64,000 nt of DNA. Source: Adiantum capillus-veneris (lineage: Eukaryota; Streptophyta; Polypodiopsida; Polypodiales; Pteridaceae). How positions within the stretch are numbered: the stretch's first letter is position 1; each line of letters starts with the position of its first letter. Shown here piece by piece: positions 33,095 to 45,456 of the stretch. The position numbers and the translations under genes are program-made. The stretch is from positions 66,330,281 through 66,394,280 of the forward strand of contig CM043956.1 in NCBI GenBank assembly GCA_014529385.2, given 5' to 3'. Under the pieces are notes generated by a model. The model was not told where the DNA came from. It was given only the letters and a program-made list of their open reading frames with translations, and did no database searches.

Positions 33095-35775
33095 CACCCT
33101 ATGGACCTAGGGCCACAAGGTACCCTCTATGCTAGTAAGAAATCCTTTATGCTCAATATTAGGTTACCCTATGGCCCCAAGGCCATAGGATGTCCTCTGT
33201 GGTAGTAAGAAAAACCCTCTACGCTCTATGTTGGCACCCTATGGAGACTTGAGGGACACAAGGTACCCTTTATAATGCTACTAAGAAACCTTGTATGCTC
33301 TAGGGGAGCACCAAATAGCCCCTAGGCCACAAGGTTCGCTCTATGCTAGAAAGAAAACCTCTACGCTCTACATTGGCAACCTACAGCCCTTGGGCCGTAG
33401 GGTGTATCAAATGGCTCTACGCTCTACATTGGCAACCTACAGCCCTCGGGCCGTAGGGTGCATCAAATGGCTCCTAGGACACAAGGTGCCCTCTATGCTA
33501 GAAAGAAAACCTATGTGGTCTATGTTGACACCCTATGGTGCTAGAGCCATTGGGTGCCCCCTACGCCTAGTAAGAAACCATGAGAACTCTATATTAGCAT
33601 CTAAAGACCGTAGGCCACAAGGTGCACTCTATGCTAGTAAGAAACCTTCTAAACTCTATGTTCATAACCTATGGCCCAAAGGCCATAGGGTGGCCAAGGA
33701 ACCCTTTAGGAGCATTCCCCACAAAGACCACCTAATGACCCCATGGTGATTTAGTGGCCTAGGTGCCCTTCTTAAGACTCTTCTATTTTGGTATCATATG
33801 GGCCCAGGGAAACAAGCTATCCTTTACGCTATCAAAAAACCCTTTATGCTCTTTGTTGGAATCGTATGGCCTCAAGGCCATAGGGTGCTCTCTATGCTAG
33901 CAAGAAACCCTCCATGCTATATGTTTTCACCCTATGGCACCAAGGACACAGGGTGTACTCCATGATAGTAATAAACCCTCTATGCTCTATGTTTGCACCC
34001 CATTTGACTATGTTGACACCCTATGGCCCCAGGGGCGTAGGATGCTCTCTATGCTATTAAGAAAACCTATATGATCTCTGTTGTCACTCTATGGTTTGCA
34101 AAGACCACCTTAGGCTAGGTTCCGTCTTAGAGACTCTATATTGGCACCCTATGACCTAGGGCCATAGGGTGCTCATTATCCTATAAAGAGACCCTCTATG
34201 TTAGCAATAAACCCTCTATTCTCTATGTTGGCACCCTATGGTCCTAGGGCCACAAGGTGCCCTTCATCCTAGGAAGAGACCCTTTATGCCCTAAATTGGT
34301 ACTCTTTGGCCTCAGGGTCATAGGGTGCCTTCTATGCTAGTAAGGTACATTATATGGTCCAGGTTTCCACTCTATTGCATAGGGCTAAAAGGTTTGCTCT
34401 ATGAAGAAACCATGTATACTATATGTTGGGAGTGTATGGCCCTAGGGCTAGAAGGAAACCCTAGGGCTATAGGGTTTCCTCTATGCTACTATCATATGGT
34501 CCAAGGGCCAGATGGTGACCAAGGTGTCATGTGTGAGAGAATTCTCTACTACATATACAAAAACCACTTTATGGCACTATGGCAGCCCAAGGGCAACAAG
34601 GTGCTAATAAAAAGCCCTCTATGCTCTATGTTGGCACCCTATGGCCCCAAGGCCATAGGGCGGCCTTTATGCTAGTAAAATTTCCTCTATGCACTATGTT
34701 TACGTGTATACTTATAAGAATCCATTTATGCACTATGCTAGCATCTTATGACCCTAGATCCATAGGATGTCCTCTATGGTAAAACAGAAATCGTACATGG
34801 GCTATGCTGGCATCCTATGGTCCTAGGGCCATAGGGTGTTCTCTATGCTAGCAAACCCTATATGCCTAATACTAGCACCCTATAATCCCAGGGTCACAAG
34901 GTAGCCCTCCATGCTCTATATAGGTACCCTATGGCCCTAGGGCCATAGGCATTCTATGCTAATAAGAAACTCAGTATGCTTTATGTTGGCACCCTATGGC
35001 CCTAGGGCCACAAGGTTCCCTCAAGGCTAATATAAACCCCTAATGTTTCATATTTTCACCCTGTGGTGCTAGTACCACAAGGTGTTGTCTATGCTAGGAA
35101 GACACCTTTTGTGCTCTATGTTCACACCCTATGGCCTTAGGGTGCCCTATATGCTACTAAGAAACACCATATGCTCTATGTTGGAACCCTGTGGCCCTAG
35201 GGCCATAGGGTGCTATCATAATAAACCATCTATTGTCTATGTTGAGACCCTATGGCCTTAGGGTCATAGGGGGACCTAAAGCTATAGGGTGGCCAAGGTG
35301 TCCTTGAAGAGAATTCCTTACTACATACATATAGAATACTTTATGGCCCCAAGACCATTGAGTGACCTAAGTGCCCCTTTAGAGACTCTATATTTGTAAG
35401 CTATGGACATTGAGTGACTTATGTCCCTCTTCATAGACTCTATGTTACAGCCCTATGGCACTACGGTCATAGAGTGCTCTCTATGCTACTAAGAGACCCT
35501 ATATGATCTTTGTTGGCACTCTTGGGGGCATAGGGTACCTTTCATGTTAGCAAGAAATTCTACATGCTTTATGTTAGCACCCTATGGCCCTAGGGCCAGC
35601 CACAACATTCCCTCTATGCTTCTATGCTAAAATGAAATCCTCCATGCTCTAAGTTGGCATATGACCCAAGGTCCAAAGGGTGTCTTCAATGCTAGTAAGA
35701 AACACTATATGCTCTAAGTTCGTATCCTATGGCCCAAGGGACATAGGGTGGCCAAGGCATCCACGGTACATTCAC
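33095..35775. repeat. 68-bp minisatellite, block 3 (main array)
   Basis: About 2.7 kb of diverged 68-bp units. Each has a core approaching CACCCTATGGCCCT plus its reverse complement, a 28-bp palindrome. The best-preserved cores are near 34811-34838, 34926-34950 and 35188-35212. Many units replace the second half with CACAAGG. Apparent ORFs here (33291-33749, 34325-34675) are satellite translations, not genes. Confidence 0.93.
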
Positions 35776-36309
35776 AAATGGATCTTGATTACAATGTCAT
35801 TAGAACACATAGCATTCTTTCTATGTTTAGTAATTTCAATAAAAAAGTCAAGTTATTTTAATGATCTTAAATACAATTTATATAGGTGAAAACACATTAA
35901 AAGTTTTCATGAAAAAATCAAAGTGTTAACCTTTTTATAAAATCTCAATGTATTTATGATCTTATTAAAATGTAAGTTAATACTGCGGTAAATATGCAAT
36001 CCAATATACAAAATTGAATCATTATCATACATCATACATTTGTTGCTTTGCCACATAGTTGAAGGGGTCTTTGCCTTCAAATATCATCATAACATTCAAA
36101 CATTTAAATCAAATTTGCAAGTACTTTAATTCACAAATTCATTGATCTGTTGATGGATGGAAGGTCCGGCTCACCATGCACTTTGATTTTCAAATCTTGG
36201 GGGGAAAAAATATATGTGTTGGATTGTCCTCATGGCATTGCACATGTTCTGGAACTTGCATTGCCTTCTACTTCCAATTTACAAACTTAAACAATGGTTA
36301 TACATTATA
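35776..36309. other. AT-rich spacer with a copy of fragment-B upstream sequence
   Basis: Mostly AT-rich. The 36148-36265 segment (GGATGGAAGGTC..CTCACCATGCACTT..TTGCACATGTTC) is a diverged direct copy of 30393-30510. It therefore carries a piece of the FCP1-like locus next to the CACTA remnant. Confidence 0.6.
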
Positions 36310-37614
36310 TAATTGTAGTAGATGAGTTGCAGTGGCAGGTACAGTCCACAGACGTTGGATGTTCTTCCTAGAGTGGTTCACGAAAACACTTAAGGGTTTT
36401 TTTCGCCAAAAAACACGTCCAGAGAGGAGCATGGCAAAAGGATGACTGGTGCAAGAGTCTCTTGTCTTGAGGATCAAATTTCTCTCCGTTTTTGACCCAG
36501 AAATGCCCCGTCTATGGAGCGATGAGGAGGATGCAAGATTGGTGGGAGAGGAGCCGCAGGGGCAAAGGGTGCCGAAGAAAATGGACTACGCCATGCGAGA
36601 AAAGATCATGAAGTTCTGTACACTAAATTCAGAGCCATTGCAAAAATGGCTTGAAAGGTACAAAGAAGAGAAAGAGAGACGCAATAAGGAGCGACACGAT
36701 TTCAGGCGAAGCCGAACGACTAGAGGCTTACCCTTGCCAGACCATCTCCCTCCTCTATCTGAATTCCCTATAATGGCATGGTTGGACAAGACATTGAGAG
36801 CAGCTCGACAGATCGGAGAACCCATATCCATAGAAGAGGAAGAGTTGTCTATTGGATGTGACTGGAGGTATCATAGATACATGGCATTGTGGTCGCATGG
36901 AAAGCATTTCAGAACACAACAAATTGATAGCAGAAAAAACACGTTTGACACTGGGGTAATGGTTAGTTTCATGAAAAAGAGCAGGGCCAGTGCCAAAGAC
37001 ACGAACAACAGCACTAGCAACCTGGATTATTGTGGTCTGGTGTCAGATATCTTGAAAGTCAGCTTGAGACGGTTTGAGATGTTTTTGTTGGATGTGAAGT
37101 GGTTCAAGGTGATTACTTCTGGTCGCAATGCAATGGAAACAAGCTTGTGTAGATAGATTCTATAAAGGTTTGGACAGATGCGAGCGACATGTTTGAACTC
37201 CCCGAACATTGCAAGAAAGTGGTCTTTGTACCGGACCCTCGAGAGTCACAATGGTGGTTTGTGGTTCAGGTTGCTCCAAGAAATAAACACTTATTTGAAG
37301 GGCAAGAGTTCCTTGAAGAAAATCGGCCAAACGACGCAAATACTACTGTGACACTAGATGAGATGGACAAAGGTATGGCAGAGGAAGCTAACAGACATAC
37401 GAGGGATGATGTAGACAAGGGAGATATGACACTTGTAGATGAAGATGCAATGGATGAAGATAATCTGCCAGAACGATTTGGGGTAGAGTTATGTCTGCAG
37501 TTAGAGATAGATGATGATACGGTGCAAGATCTTATCGATGATGCCTCACTAGTCGAGGCCTATAAGTGTTTGTGTGAAGACGTTGCTTTACAACTAAGCT
37601 CTTTCTTAATTTAA
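36310..37614 (+). pseudogene. CACTA TNP2-type transposase, C-terminal part (DUF4218-DUF4216), copy 2
   Basis: DUF4218 end: AGTVHRRWMFFLEWF, KTLKGFFRQKTRPERSMAKG, then EKIMKFCTLNSEPLQKWLERY. DUF4216: WSHGKHFRTQQID, LDVKWFKVI, FELPEHCKKVVFVPDP and WWFVVQVAP. The order and sequence parallel the copy at 54660-56104. There is an in-frame TGA near 36446 and a frameshift around 37156-37189. The catalytic N-terminal TNP2 domain is absent. Unlike the other copy, this one has no introns at the two positions where that copy is split. An acidic tail follows (to 37614). Confidence 0.82.
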
Positions 37615-38685
37615 ACAAAGGTGTTTTGACGCTTTCTTTTACTTTCTTTGTGCAGCACTTTAGTATGACAGACCAGTCGCCAGATCCCAGTTCTATGAGT
37701 GCGGATGCATTTATTGGCTTCATCACGCGGATGATTCCCTCTCAGATGGCACACGCATCTCAGCATTGGATAGCCAGAGGTACGGGTACCACGCCTTCGG
37801 GCTTCACACCCGAGGGTCCGATGCCTATGGGGGGACGCCTATGGGTAGGACGCCTGCAAGGTCTCCCATCATGGTTGCTTTGACAACTAGGGGTACGGTA
37901 GAGGCGGGTACATTAGCATCTCCCCTTCACAAGTGTACTCACCAATCTTGGCGATCGTCAGGTGGAGGTGGTGGTTGTTGTGGAGGAGGGTCCATGGATG
38001 CTTTGACCCCTCCTCGCTCATGACCCCCGTCCGACGCAGGCATACCTCTCGACACACCTCTTAGCACACCTCGGAAACCTTAGGAGGCACACGATCCTAG
38101 TGCCTCCAAGGTCTATACTATACAGCCATATGGACAGGTTCACATGGATAGTGTCGAGAATGAGATGAGATAGTGGATTTGCTAGCTTGCGGAGGTGTAG
38201 TTTTATAGCACCATTATGACGTCTTGGACTCATCAAAACCAAGGCAAAATCAATTATATAGTGCAGACTATCCTGAGAGAGTATTGGCCTGCTCCGGGTT
38301 CAATAGAGTTTCCGAGGAGGTGGATCACGAATGTTGCACGGGACACCGTGAAACATCGTCGAGATGCAGCTCATCGGGCTTTCAAGCAGGGCTCCTCGAA
38401 TCCTGCAAGCATCTCATACTAGTCATGGCAGTAGATTAGGGAGGAGGAGGAGACAGCTGACAAGAGGTTCAGATAGCAGCGTCTGGCCGCCATCAGCCGT
38501 AAGGAGACGAGGGGCACATCTCATATTGGCAGCAGAGGCTTCAACACCTTTCGCTATCAGTTTGTGAGTTTCCAATCCAATCCTAGCTATGGCATTTTTT
38601 TCCAAGAGCGATGAATCATGTATTCTTAATTACTTTTGTTTTTTAATAAACGCAAAATCTTGCAATGCATCGAGCCTCGACACGC
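37615..38685 (+). pseudogene. TNPA-like (Transposase_24/PTTA-type) second CACTA gene, copy 2
   Basis: Starts near ATG 37666 after a T-rich stretch and CAG that resembles a splice acceptor. Pieces in shifting frames: SADAFIGFITRMIPSQMAHASQHW, then a Gly/Ser/Pro-rich stretch, then INYIVQTILREYWPAPGSIEFPRRW, DTVKHRRDAAHRAFKQGSS. Position after TNP2 and the basic RR/KH..R..A..F.QGSS segment match the second gene of CACTA elements, which binds subterminal repeats in known cases. Heavily decayed; cut at 38685 by the LTR element. Confidence 0.55.
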
Positions 38686-41142
38686 TGTTGGGGGATAAAT
38701 GTGCGAATGGTGAGCCGGGAAGGCACCAGGCCCCTGGTTGTGAGAGGTGCGGGATAAGAGGTGCAGCAGGCACAATTAACAGCAACAGTACTCAAAACAA
38801 ACAATTCTCTTAATTCTAGTTATTCAACCGTAGTCATCATTAATCAATCATTAATGGAGGCTTAATGCTCCTTACAAGATGAATCCTGGCTTAAACCAAG
38901 TGCTAATCAAGAAAAGTGATAATGACCTGCTTAATACTGCCTTCTGCTTCTTCCCGTTATGGCTTAGGAACTTCCTCTTCCAAAGGCCATTTGATTTATC
39001 TTCCTGAATTGAATGGGTTTAGGCTCGGCTAATGGTTTAGGATTAGGCTCAGAGATTAGGCTTGGCTAATGAATTGAGATTAGGCATCGGTTCAATTCCA
39101 TGATCCTACAGGCTTTGATTCCTTACTTGCTTTAATCCTTAACAAGCTTTTTCTCAAGCTTCGACCTCCAACTCCCTTGCTTGCATGCCTTGTCGAAAAC
39201 TAGCTCGAGAGATTAGAGGTTATGATCTTCGAGGTTTATGATGGCTAATTTGGTTTCGAGTAGGTTTGGTATCGGATCTTGGCTTATTGTTTTGAGTTAA
39301 TAGGCTTAATTCGACTCAAGAGCTTAGGATTACGAGGAATATGAGCTTGAATATTACCCGCTTATGAGGATATGAGCTTAAACTCGAGAGCTTTAGATCA
39401 GGATGGCTTTGATTGCTTAAGCTTCTGATTAGAGAGCTTAAGCTTGAGAGCTTTAGATTAGCATGGCTTTGGAGATTAGCTTCAAGCTTATGAGGAGGAT
39501 TAGAACTCACTTGAAGGTACGAGGAGGTTAGCATCGAATAAGGGCTTGAAGGCATAGGAGGAGCTTCCGAGCCTAAGTGGCTTCCTTATATGTCAGAGGA
39601 GATTAGGAGGATTAGCCTCGAGCTTACGCTTATCATGAGGAGAAGAAGCACCTCCACCACAACATGAGGATGAAAGCCGTCCCTTTTTTATGCATGGCCC
39701 CTATTTTTAGCCATCCCATTAGCGATATTCCCATTAGCGATATCGCTAATGGGACTGGCAGATAATGATGTGGCAGTGATGAATTGCACAGCGCTGTTTG
39801 CGGCGGATATAGCACCGAAAATGAGCGCAATGTTGGCCTGAAGAGTTTTAGTCTCTCTGGCGAAGGCATCCGAGCCGGCACGCGACCTGCGCGAGCGATC
39901 GAAGCTCCATCCTCACTGCAGTTTGTCGCCTGGCTTTCACGCCATCCCTCCCCTTCACACCTTTCTTAGGTTTTTTTTAAAAAAACCCTTTTTGTTTTAC
40001 CCATCGGGCAGCCATATGCTGGGCCTTTGGGCGGCCGGCCATAATGGCTTATGAGAGTTTTATGCCCTTGTACGGCACCACATTCGGCATACATATCGGC
40101 AAAGGCGTCCGACCTTCGTAAGGGCATCACATTTGGCATACATACCGGCAAAGGCGACCGACCTTCGTAAGGGCATCACATTTGGCATACATACCGGCAA
40201 AGGCGACCGACCTTCGTAAGGGCATCACATTTGGCATACATACCGGCAAAGGCGACCGACCTTCGTAAGGGCATCACATTTTGCATACATACCGATTAAA
40301 GCATTGCCAAGCACATTCATTGGGTGGCTTTGCTTTGGGTTGACACCCCATTAATCATACATATTGGCTAAGGATTTCCAGGCACCGCATTGCCAAGCAC
40401 AACAACTGGTTTTTAATGACAATATCATCATGAATTTTATTGCTCATTTTAGTGTTGCAGACCTTGCTGCAAGCCATTAAGATGCAAAAACCCTCGACTT
40501 CGTATCTGCTTAGGCCATAGCTCTGTTGGAAATTTCCTCCAGTAAATAATTCTTGTTAGGCTCAACATATCAACCAAACCATTGTTGTATGAAGTTCCGA
40601 AACTTGGTTAATGTCAAAAATTCCTATATAGCACTTCGACCGAGCCGACCAAGGCAGTTCAAACCCGGTCCCCGGTGATACTTAAATTGGCCATATCTTG
40701 CCACCTGAAATCCCAATCACCGATCTGAAAAGATCGAGGTGCTCCACAAAGTGAGCACTTCAGCTTGATGCATTCATTCCAATTTTGTTCCCTCAGCTGC
40801 AGTTACCCAATCCGGTACGGATCTACTAGTGACGCAACTTAAAACTGTCATAACTTCTTACCCGTAGCTTCGATTGACGATCCGTAAAGACAAGCATGTA
40901 GAGATTTTGGAGTACTTCAACTTAGATTAATAAAATCCCAGTTATGACCACTTCAAGAATACTCACTGTTTGGCATTATCAAGACATCTTCTGACCTTCA
41001 GAGCTGCATCTGGCACACTTTCAGCTTAAAATTGGCTTTTTAGCAAGCCCTTATAACTATTGATTAACCATGCAGGATTGAAATACTCTTGATCACCATT
41101 CCTTTGCTCATATTCTTGTCATGGGAGCGGAGCGGCACGACA
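38686..41142 (-). repeat. 3' LTR of element 3
   Basis: 2457 bp. It contains GAGCTT..GAGAGCTTTAGAT..GGATGGCTTTG repeats (39350-39480), the self-complementary TAGCGATATCGCTA (39746-39759) and ~4.4 copies of a 49-bp tandem repeat. Confidence 0.93.
40081..40298. repeat. 49-bp tandem repeat in LTR, ~4.4 copies
   Basis: CATTTGGCATACATACCGGC starts at 40081 (variant), 40130, 40179, 40228 and 40277 (variant). The other LTR has only ~2.4 copies (46402, 46451, 46500). Confidence 0.95.
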
Positions 41143-41154
41143 TTCACCCCCTCT
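41143..41154 (-). other. polypurine tract of element 3
   Basis: Minus strand AGAGGGGGTGAA sits directly before TGTCGTGCC, the LTR start on minus. Confidence 0.88.
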
Positions 41155-41724
41155 GAACCTGCACAGCCTCCGGTTTGCGCCAACCAGTCTTCAAGTTGCA
41201 TCTTCTATAAATACCTTAAGCTACTTGTCATCAAGCTCACGTAGTTGATAAAGCTATGTAAAACAAAAAGAAGGTTTAAATCATAACATCAATAATCTAA
41301 CTCAATTATCTGGTAGCTATCCCATCACAAATCTTTGAACCGTAGTGGTCGTATCTCCAAAGCATGCAATTATGAGAATTTGTTTAGTGAACCCCGCCAA
41401 ACTCAAGTGCTCCAGTTACTTATGCACACGGCTTGACCATCAGCTCTCTTTAAGGAACCCTGTCATGCTCAAGTATTCCTTACTCTGTCTACACACGGAA
41501 TGGCCGTCAAGTCCTTTACTTCAAGTTCTGGTAGAAGAACCATCTCAAGAGATGCGAATATATTATACCAATCGTCCAAGATGTCAACTGGAAGCTAGCC
41601 ATGTAAGCTTAATGATCATATAACCAAAAACACGACTGTCTTAGCATAAATCCAAAAACAAACCTACTGCCAAATAGCCTGCAACAAGAAAATGAATGAA
41701 ATCTTTGAATCTGGCATTTGCTCT

Positions 41725-43641
41725 TCAATAGCTCCCAGGATCAAATGGAATAATAAGGAATTGCCCCAATAGTGGAGCAGCATAATATCCACATAAACAC
41801 ACACAATCTGAATCAATCAACTTCAAGCACTTTTGCTCCAAATATGCTATGCCAGGATCTAGCAGAATGAAACCACCATGTAGACCCAAAAATACCCATC
41901 CATAGTGTATCTGCTTCTGAAGATCTTTCAAATCACCTGGATCAAATAACATTAAAAGCACATAGCATTGATGGCCTCCACAATATACTGAAGCTTCACC
42001 TGAAGCATAGTGTAGCAGCCACATCTCATAACCTTTTGGTAACTTAAGGTCATTACCAGCAAGAATCAAAGAATTCTGGCTCCCTTTAACTGGTAGCCAG
42101 GACATCACTGACATAAGAATGAGGAATAATATCCAAATCCAGCCACATTTGGCACATTGTCCAAAGAAATGAAAAATCCTGAGCACTTTATGCATTATCA
42201 GGGATGATCTAGCATCATCACCCCCTCTAGCTTCACAGCCATTATGAAAAACCTTAGGACTTTCTGGACGTGTTTCATCAGAAAGATTATTACCTGGCTC
42301 TTGAGGTTGATAATGAATAATAGCTTTGTCATGAAAATATTCATCCATAACGTCTTTGAGAAAACCATCCTTGGAAGTCTCAGCATTCTTCAAAGCTATA
42401 GGAACTGGCTCCTCTTGCAGCCCATAAATAAGCATAGATGTACAATCCATGTCAATATCCTGCTCACAATCAACATGATGTAGGCAATCTTCAATATCAC
42501 CCTCTGATTCCTCATCTGCATCCATGCTACTTAGCAAGACATTATTACTTTGAAAAGGTTCATCAAGCACCCCTTATGAAGGGGTACATGCATCACAAAG
42601 CTGAGCTATACTGCTATAATCTTCTCCTTCAGATTGGGTCAAAAAATCTTCAATTATGGAATCTGCTTTTGTAATAAGAGAATCGGCAAACATATTGCCA
42701 AAAAGAACCATAGGCTCACTGGCATTATCAGGTACATCCTATGTTAGGTTCACAGCCTCGGCCACTTTAGCAGCTATAATAGATTTGTTTGTGCAATCAT
42801 CTGTAATAAATCTGCTGATTTGTTCATCTATAGTGTCGATAGAACCATTAGAAGCCTGTAGTGGCTCATCTTCTTGATAAACTCGTTGAGAGCATCCCAT
42901 GCCGAGGTCAGTAGCTTGAAAAAAATTTGTTGTACAGTCTAGCTCTTCACTAGAACCATTATTCAAAGTAACTTCCATGCGAGAAATCTTCGGAAAAAAA
43001 TCATACATTTGTGTTTCAGCAGAAAAATCATCATGTACCTTTGCTTGGTTGCTCAAAATATGGTCCTTTGAAGTTGAATCTGCTTCTTCCAAAGCTGAAT
43101 TTTCCTTGGCTTGACTTCTTGCAGAAATATGGTCCCAAAATTGATCATAATTAAGGAACTGCATATGGTCACCTTCTTCTTTATAGAAAATAAGCTGGTC
43201 TCGTTTATTAATCTCCTTCATTGTTAACTCGATAATTCTTGAGCTTTCATGAACAAAACCATCTGCAAAATAGTCCCACTACGTGGGATATGTTTCAGCC
43301 AGTTCTCGTACCTTATCTTTAAACTCGGAGGTTACAACTTCTTCAAAGGTTGAAATCATATGATCTTCAGGAATACCTCGTCTTTTCATCTCCGCTTTAT
43401 AACATGCAAGGAGTCCATCTCGATCATGCCCTTGAAAAATCCCATACTGTTTATGTACAACATCAAGTGACATCTCCACTACAGCATCAATCTGCTCTTT
43501 CATCTTCATAACTTTTACTTCGTGCAAACACCTCTGAACTAAGCCCAACATTTTTGGCAAATCTGTTGTCGCTAGATTTTTATCAAATCTATTCAAGTTG
43601 TAATCTCCAATAAACTGCTTCAATTCTGCTGGAATCTCCAT
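41725..43641 (-). pseudogene. ~638-codon protein of element 3, unknown family, with a membrane segment
   Basis: One frame on minus from ATG 43641, only 45 bp inside the 5' LTR, to a TAG at 41725. It is broken by three in-frame stops (TAG ~43276-43278, TAG ~42736-42738, TAA ~42571-42580), so the parent was a continuous ORF. The N-terminal ~120 residues are mixed alpha-helical in character (ELKQFIGDYNLNRF, MKEQIDAVVEMSLDVVHKQYG). The middle is acidic and low in hydrophobics. Around residues 500-517 a strongly hydrophobic WIWILFLILMSVMSWLPV suggests one transmembrane helix, followed by a Cys- and aromatic-rich ~120-residue C-terminus (VYCGGHQCYVLLMLFDPG, DCVCLCGYYAAP). There is no zinc knuckle, protease, RT or integrase motif. 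It could be a captured cellular gene or an envelope-like protein; I cannot name it. Confidence 0.7.
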
Positions 43642-43666
43642 CCTGACCTCCCACCCCGGCTCGTTT

Positions 43667-43682
43667 CGCGTCAGGTTCACCA
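43667..43682 (-). other. candidate primer-binding site of element 3
   Basis: Minus strand TGGTGAACCTGACGCG lies four bases inside the 5' LTR. Position and the leading TGG fit a PBS, but I cannot match it to a particular plant tRNA. Confidence 0.45.
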
Positions 43683-44131
43683 AGAATGTCGGGGGATAAA
43701 TGTGCGAATGGTGGCATCGGGCCCCTGGCTGTGAGAGGTGCGGGATAAGAGGTGCAGCAGGCACAATTAACGGCAACAGTACTCAAAACAAACAATTCTC
43801 TTAATTCCAGTTATTCAACCGTAGTCATCATTAATCAATCATTAATGGAGGCTTAATGCTCCTTACAAGATGAATCCTGGCTTAAACCAAGTGCTAACAA
43901 AAAAAGTGATAATGACCTGCTTAATACTGCCTTCTACTTCTTCCCGTTATGGCTTAGGAACTTCCTCTTCCATTGGCCATCTGATTTATCTTCCAGAATT
44001 GAATGGGTTTAGTCTCGGCTAATGGTTTAGGATTAGGATCAAAGATTAGGCTTAGCTAATGAATTGAGATTAGGCATCGGTTCAATTCCATGATCCTGCA
44101 GGCTTTGATTCCTTACTTGCTTTAATCCTTA

Positions 44132-45456
44132 TAACACTAGGTTGGTAATGGGACACTTTTATGTCCTGTTAAGTGACCATTTTCCTTGAATTATGTCAAG
44201 AGTTTCAAAATGGATTTTGAGGTGCTATTTATCTAGAAAGTTGTCTCATGAGCTGAAAAAAACTCGACACTTTTTTGGAATATCAATTCCATCTTTAACC
44301 TTGTCCTTGCACAACACTTCACAACCTAAACTGTGTGAAAAAACGGGTCCTGCTTTTGGCTTTTTTCAAATTTTTGCAACTATACCACTCTAGAATTCAT
44401 TTTTGTGACGTCTATAATGCTAGAAAACTATCTTTAGTAGTCCTCAACATGTCCTAATGCTTCTAGGGAGAAATAAATATTAAAGTTGTAAGTTATGACC
44501 AAATTACAAAAATTGTCAAATCCTGTTTTTTAGCCAGTTTTACCTCTTCTATGATTTTTTTGGTGGATTTCATGATATCCAAATGCATTTTTGATATTCT
44601 ATTGTGCATATTGTAACATAAAGCTAATATTCCTTTAGTTTTGGGGCGCCTAATACCCTATTTTTCATAGTATACAACGATGGTTGATTTTTCAATTATA
44701 GAAGAAAACGAAACATTCTAGTATATCAAGTATAGCTTTTTCAATATTGTTAGTTTCTTGTGACAACTACATGCATTTTGCAGGTAGTAACCATATCTAG
44801 TCATAAGGATCAAATTTGGCTAGATATTGAATAGTTTCTATGGGATTCTACAACTCATAATGTTGAACCCATTTTTTTCATGTTTGCTGTATTTAGCACT
44901 TCATCTTTGTCCCCAAGATTCCCCTTGGTAAGAGATGTATTATTCTTTTGACATGCTCCATGGCTCCTTATGAACATAAAGGACAATAGGGAACTAAGAA
45001 AACATGCATATATTATTTGTATGAGCGTGGTTATAGAAACTTTGATGATAGGTTTGCAGAATGGTAAAAATTTAACTTTTTTGTACCTATTTATTTTGGT
45101 AAAACAAAAAATAGTGAGTGAGAAGCAATCATATGTTATCATCACCAACCCATTGAAGTTAACTAAGGAATTTATCTCAAGTCCTACAAAAACCCCTAAT
45201 CTTATTTTTATGCAACAAAACGTAAGAAATGACTGTTTTGATGAAAATGCACTGGTCCATCAACTTTGGAGGCTTGGCGTGACCAAAAGCTGAGAAATTT
45301 TACAAGTTTCTTATTTTTTCCATGTGTAGTAGGCCTTGAACTATAACCTCATGTAAGGAATTTACAAAATGATTGGATCTACTATGGTTTTGGAGGCTTT
45401 TTTCAAAACTCTAAAAGGACACTTTTATGTCCTGTTAGGTTACCCACCTAGTGTTA
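44132..45456. mobile_element. 1325-bp DNA transposon with TAACACTAGGT termini
   Basis: Present only in the right LTR of element 3. The other LTR shows the empty site (..AATCCTTAACAAGC..). Terminal inverted repeats TAACACTAGGT / ACCTAGTGTTA are perfect over 11 bp, and GGACACTTTTATGTCCTGTTA occurs near both ends in the same orientation. AT-rich with no transposase, hence non-autonomous. The TSD is ambiguous (TA or TTA would fit), so superfamily is open. Confidence 0.85.

Noticed and set aside
33291-33749. 152-codon + ORF
   Set aside because: It is a translation of the 68-bp minisatellite (repeated ALYASKKPS/YGPRAIGCPL) with no independent coding signal.
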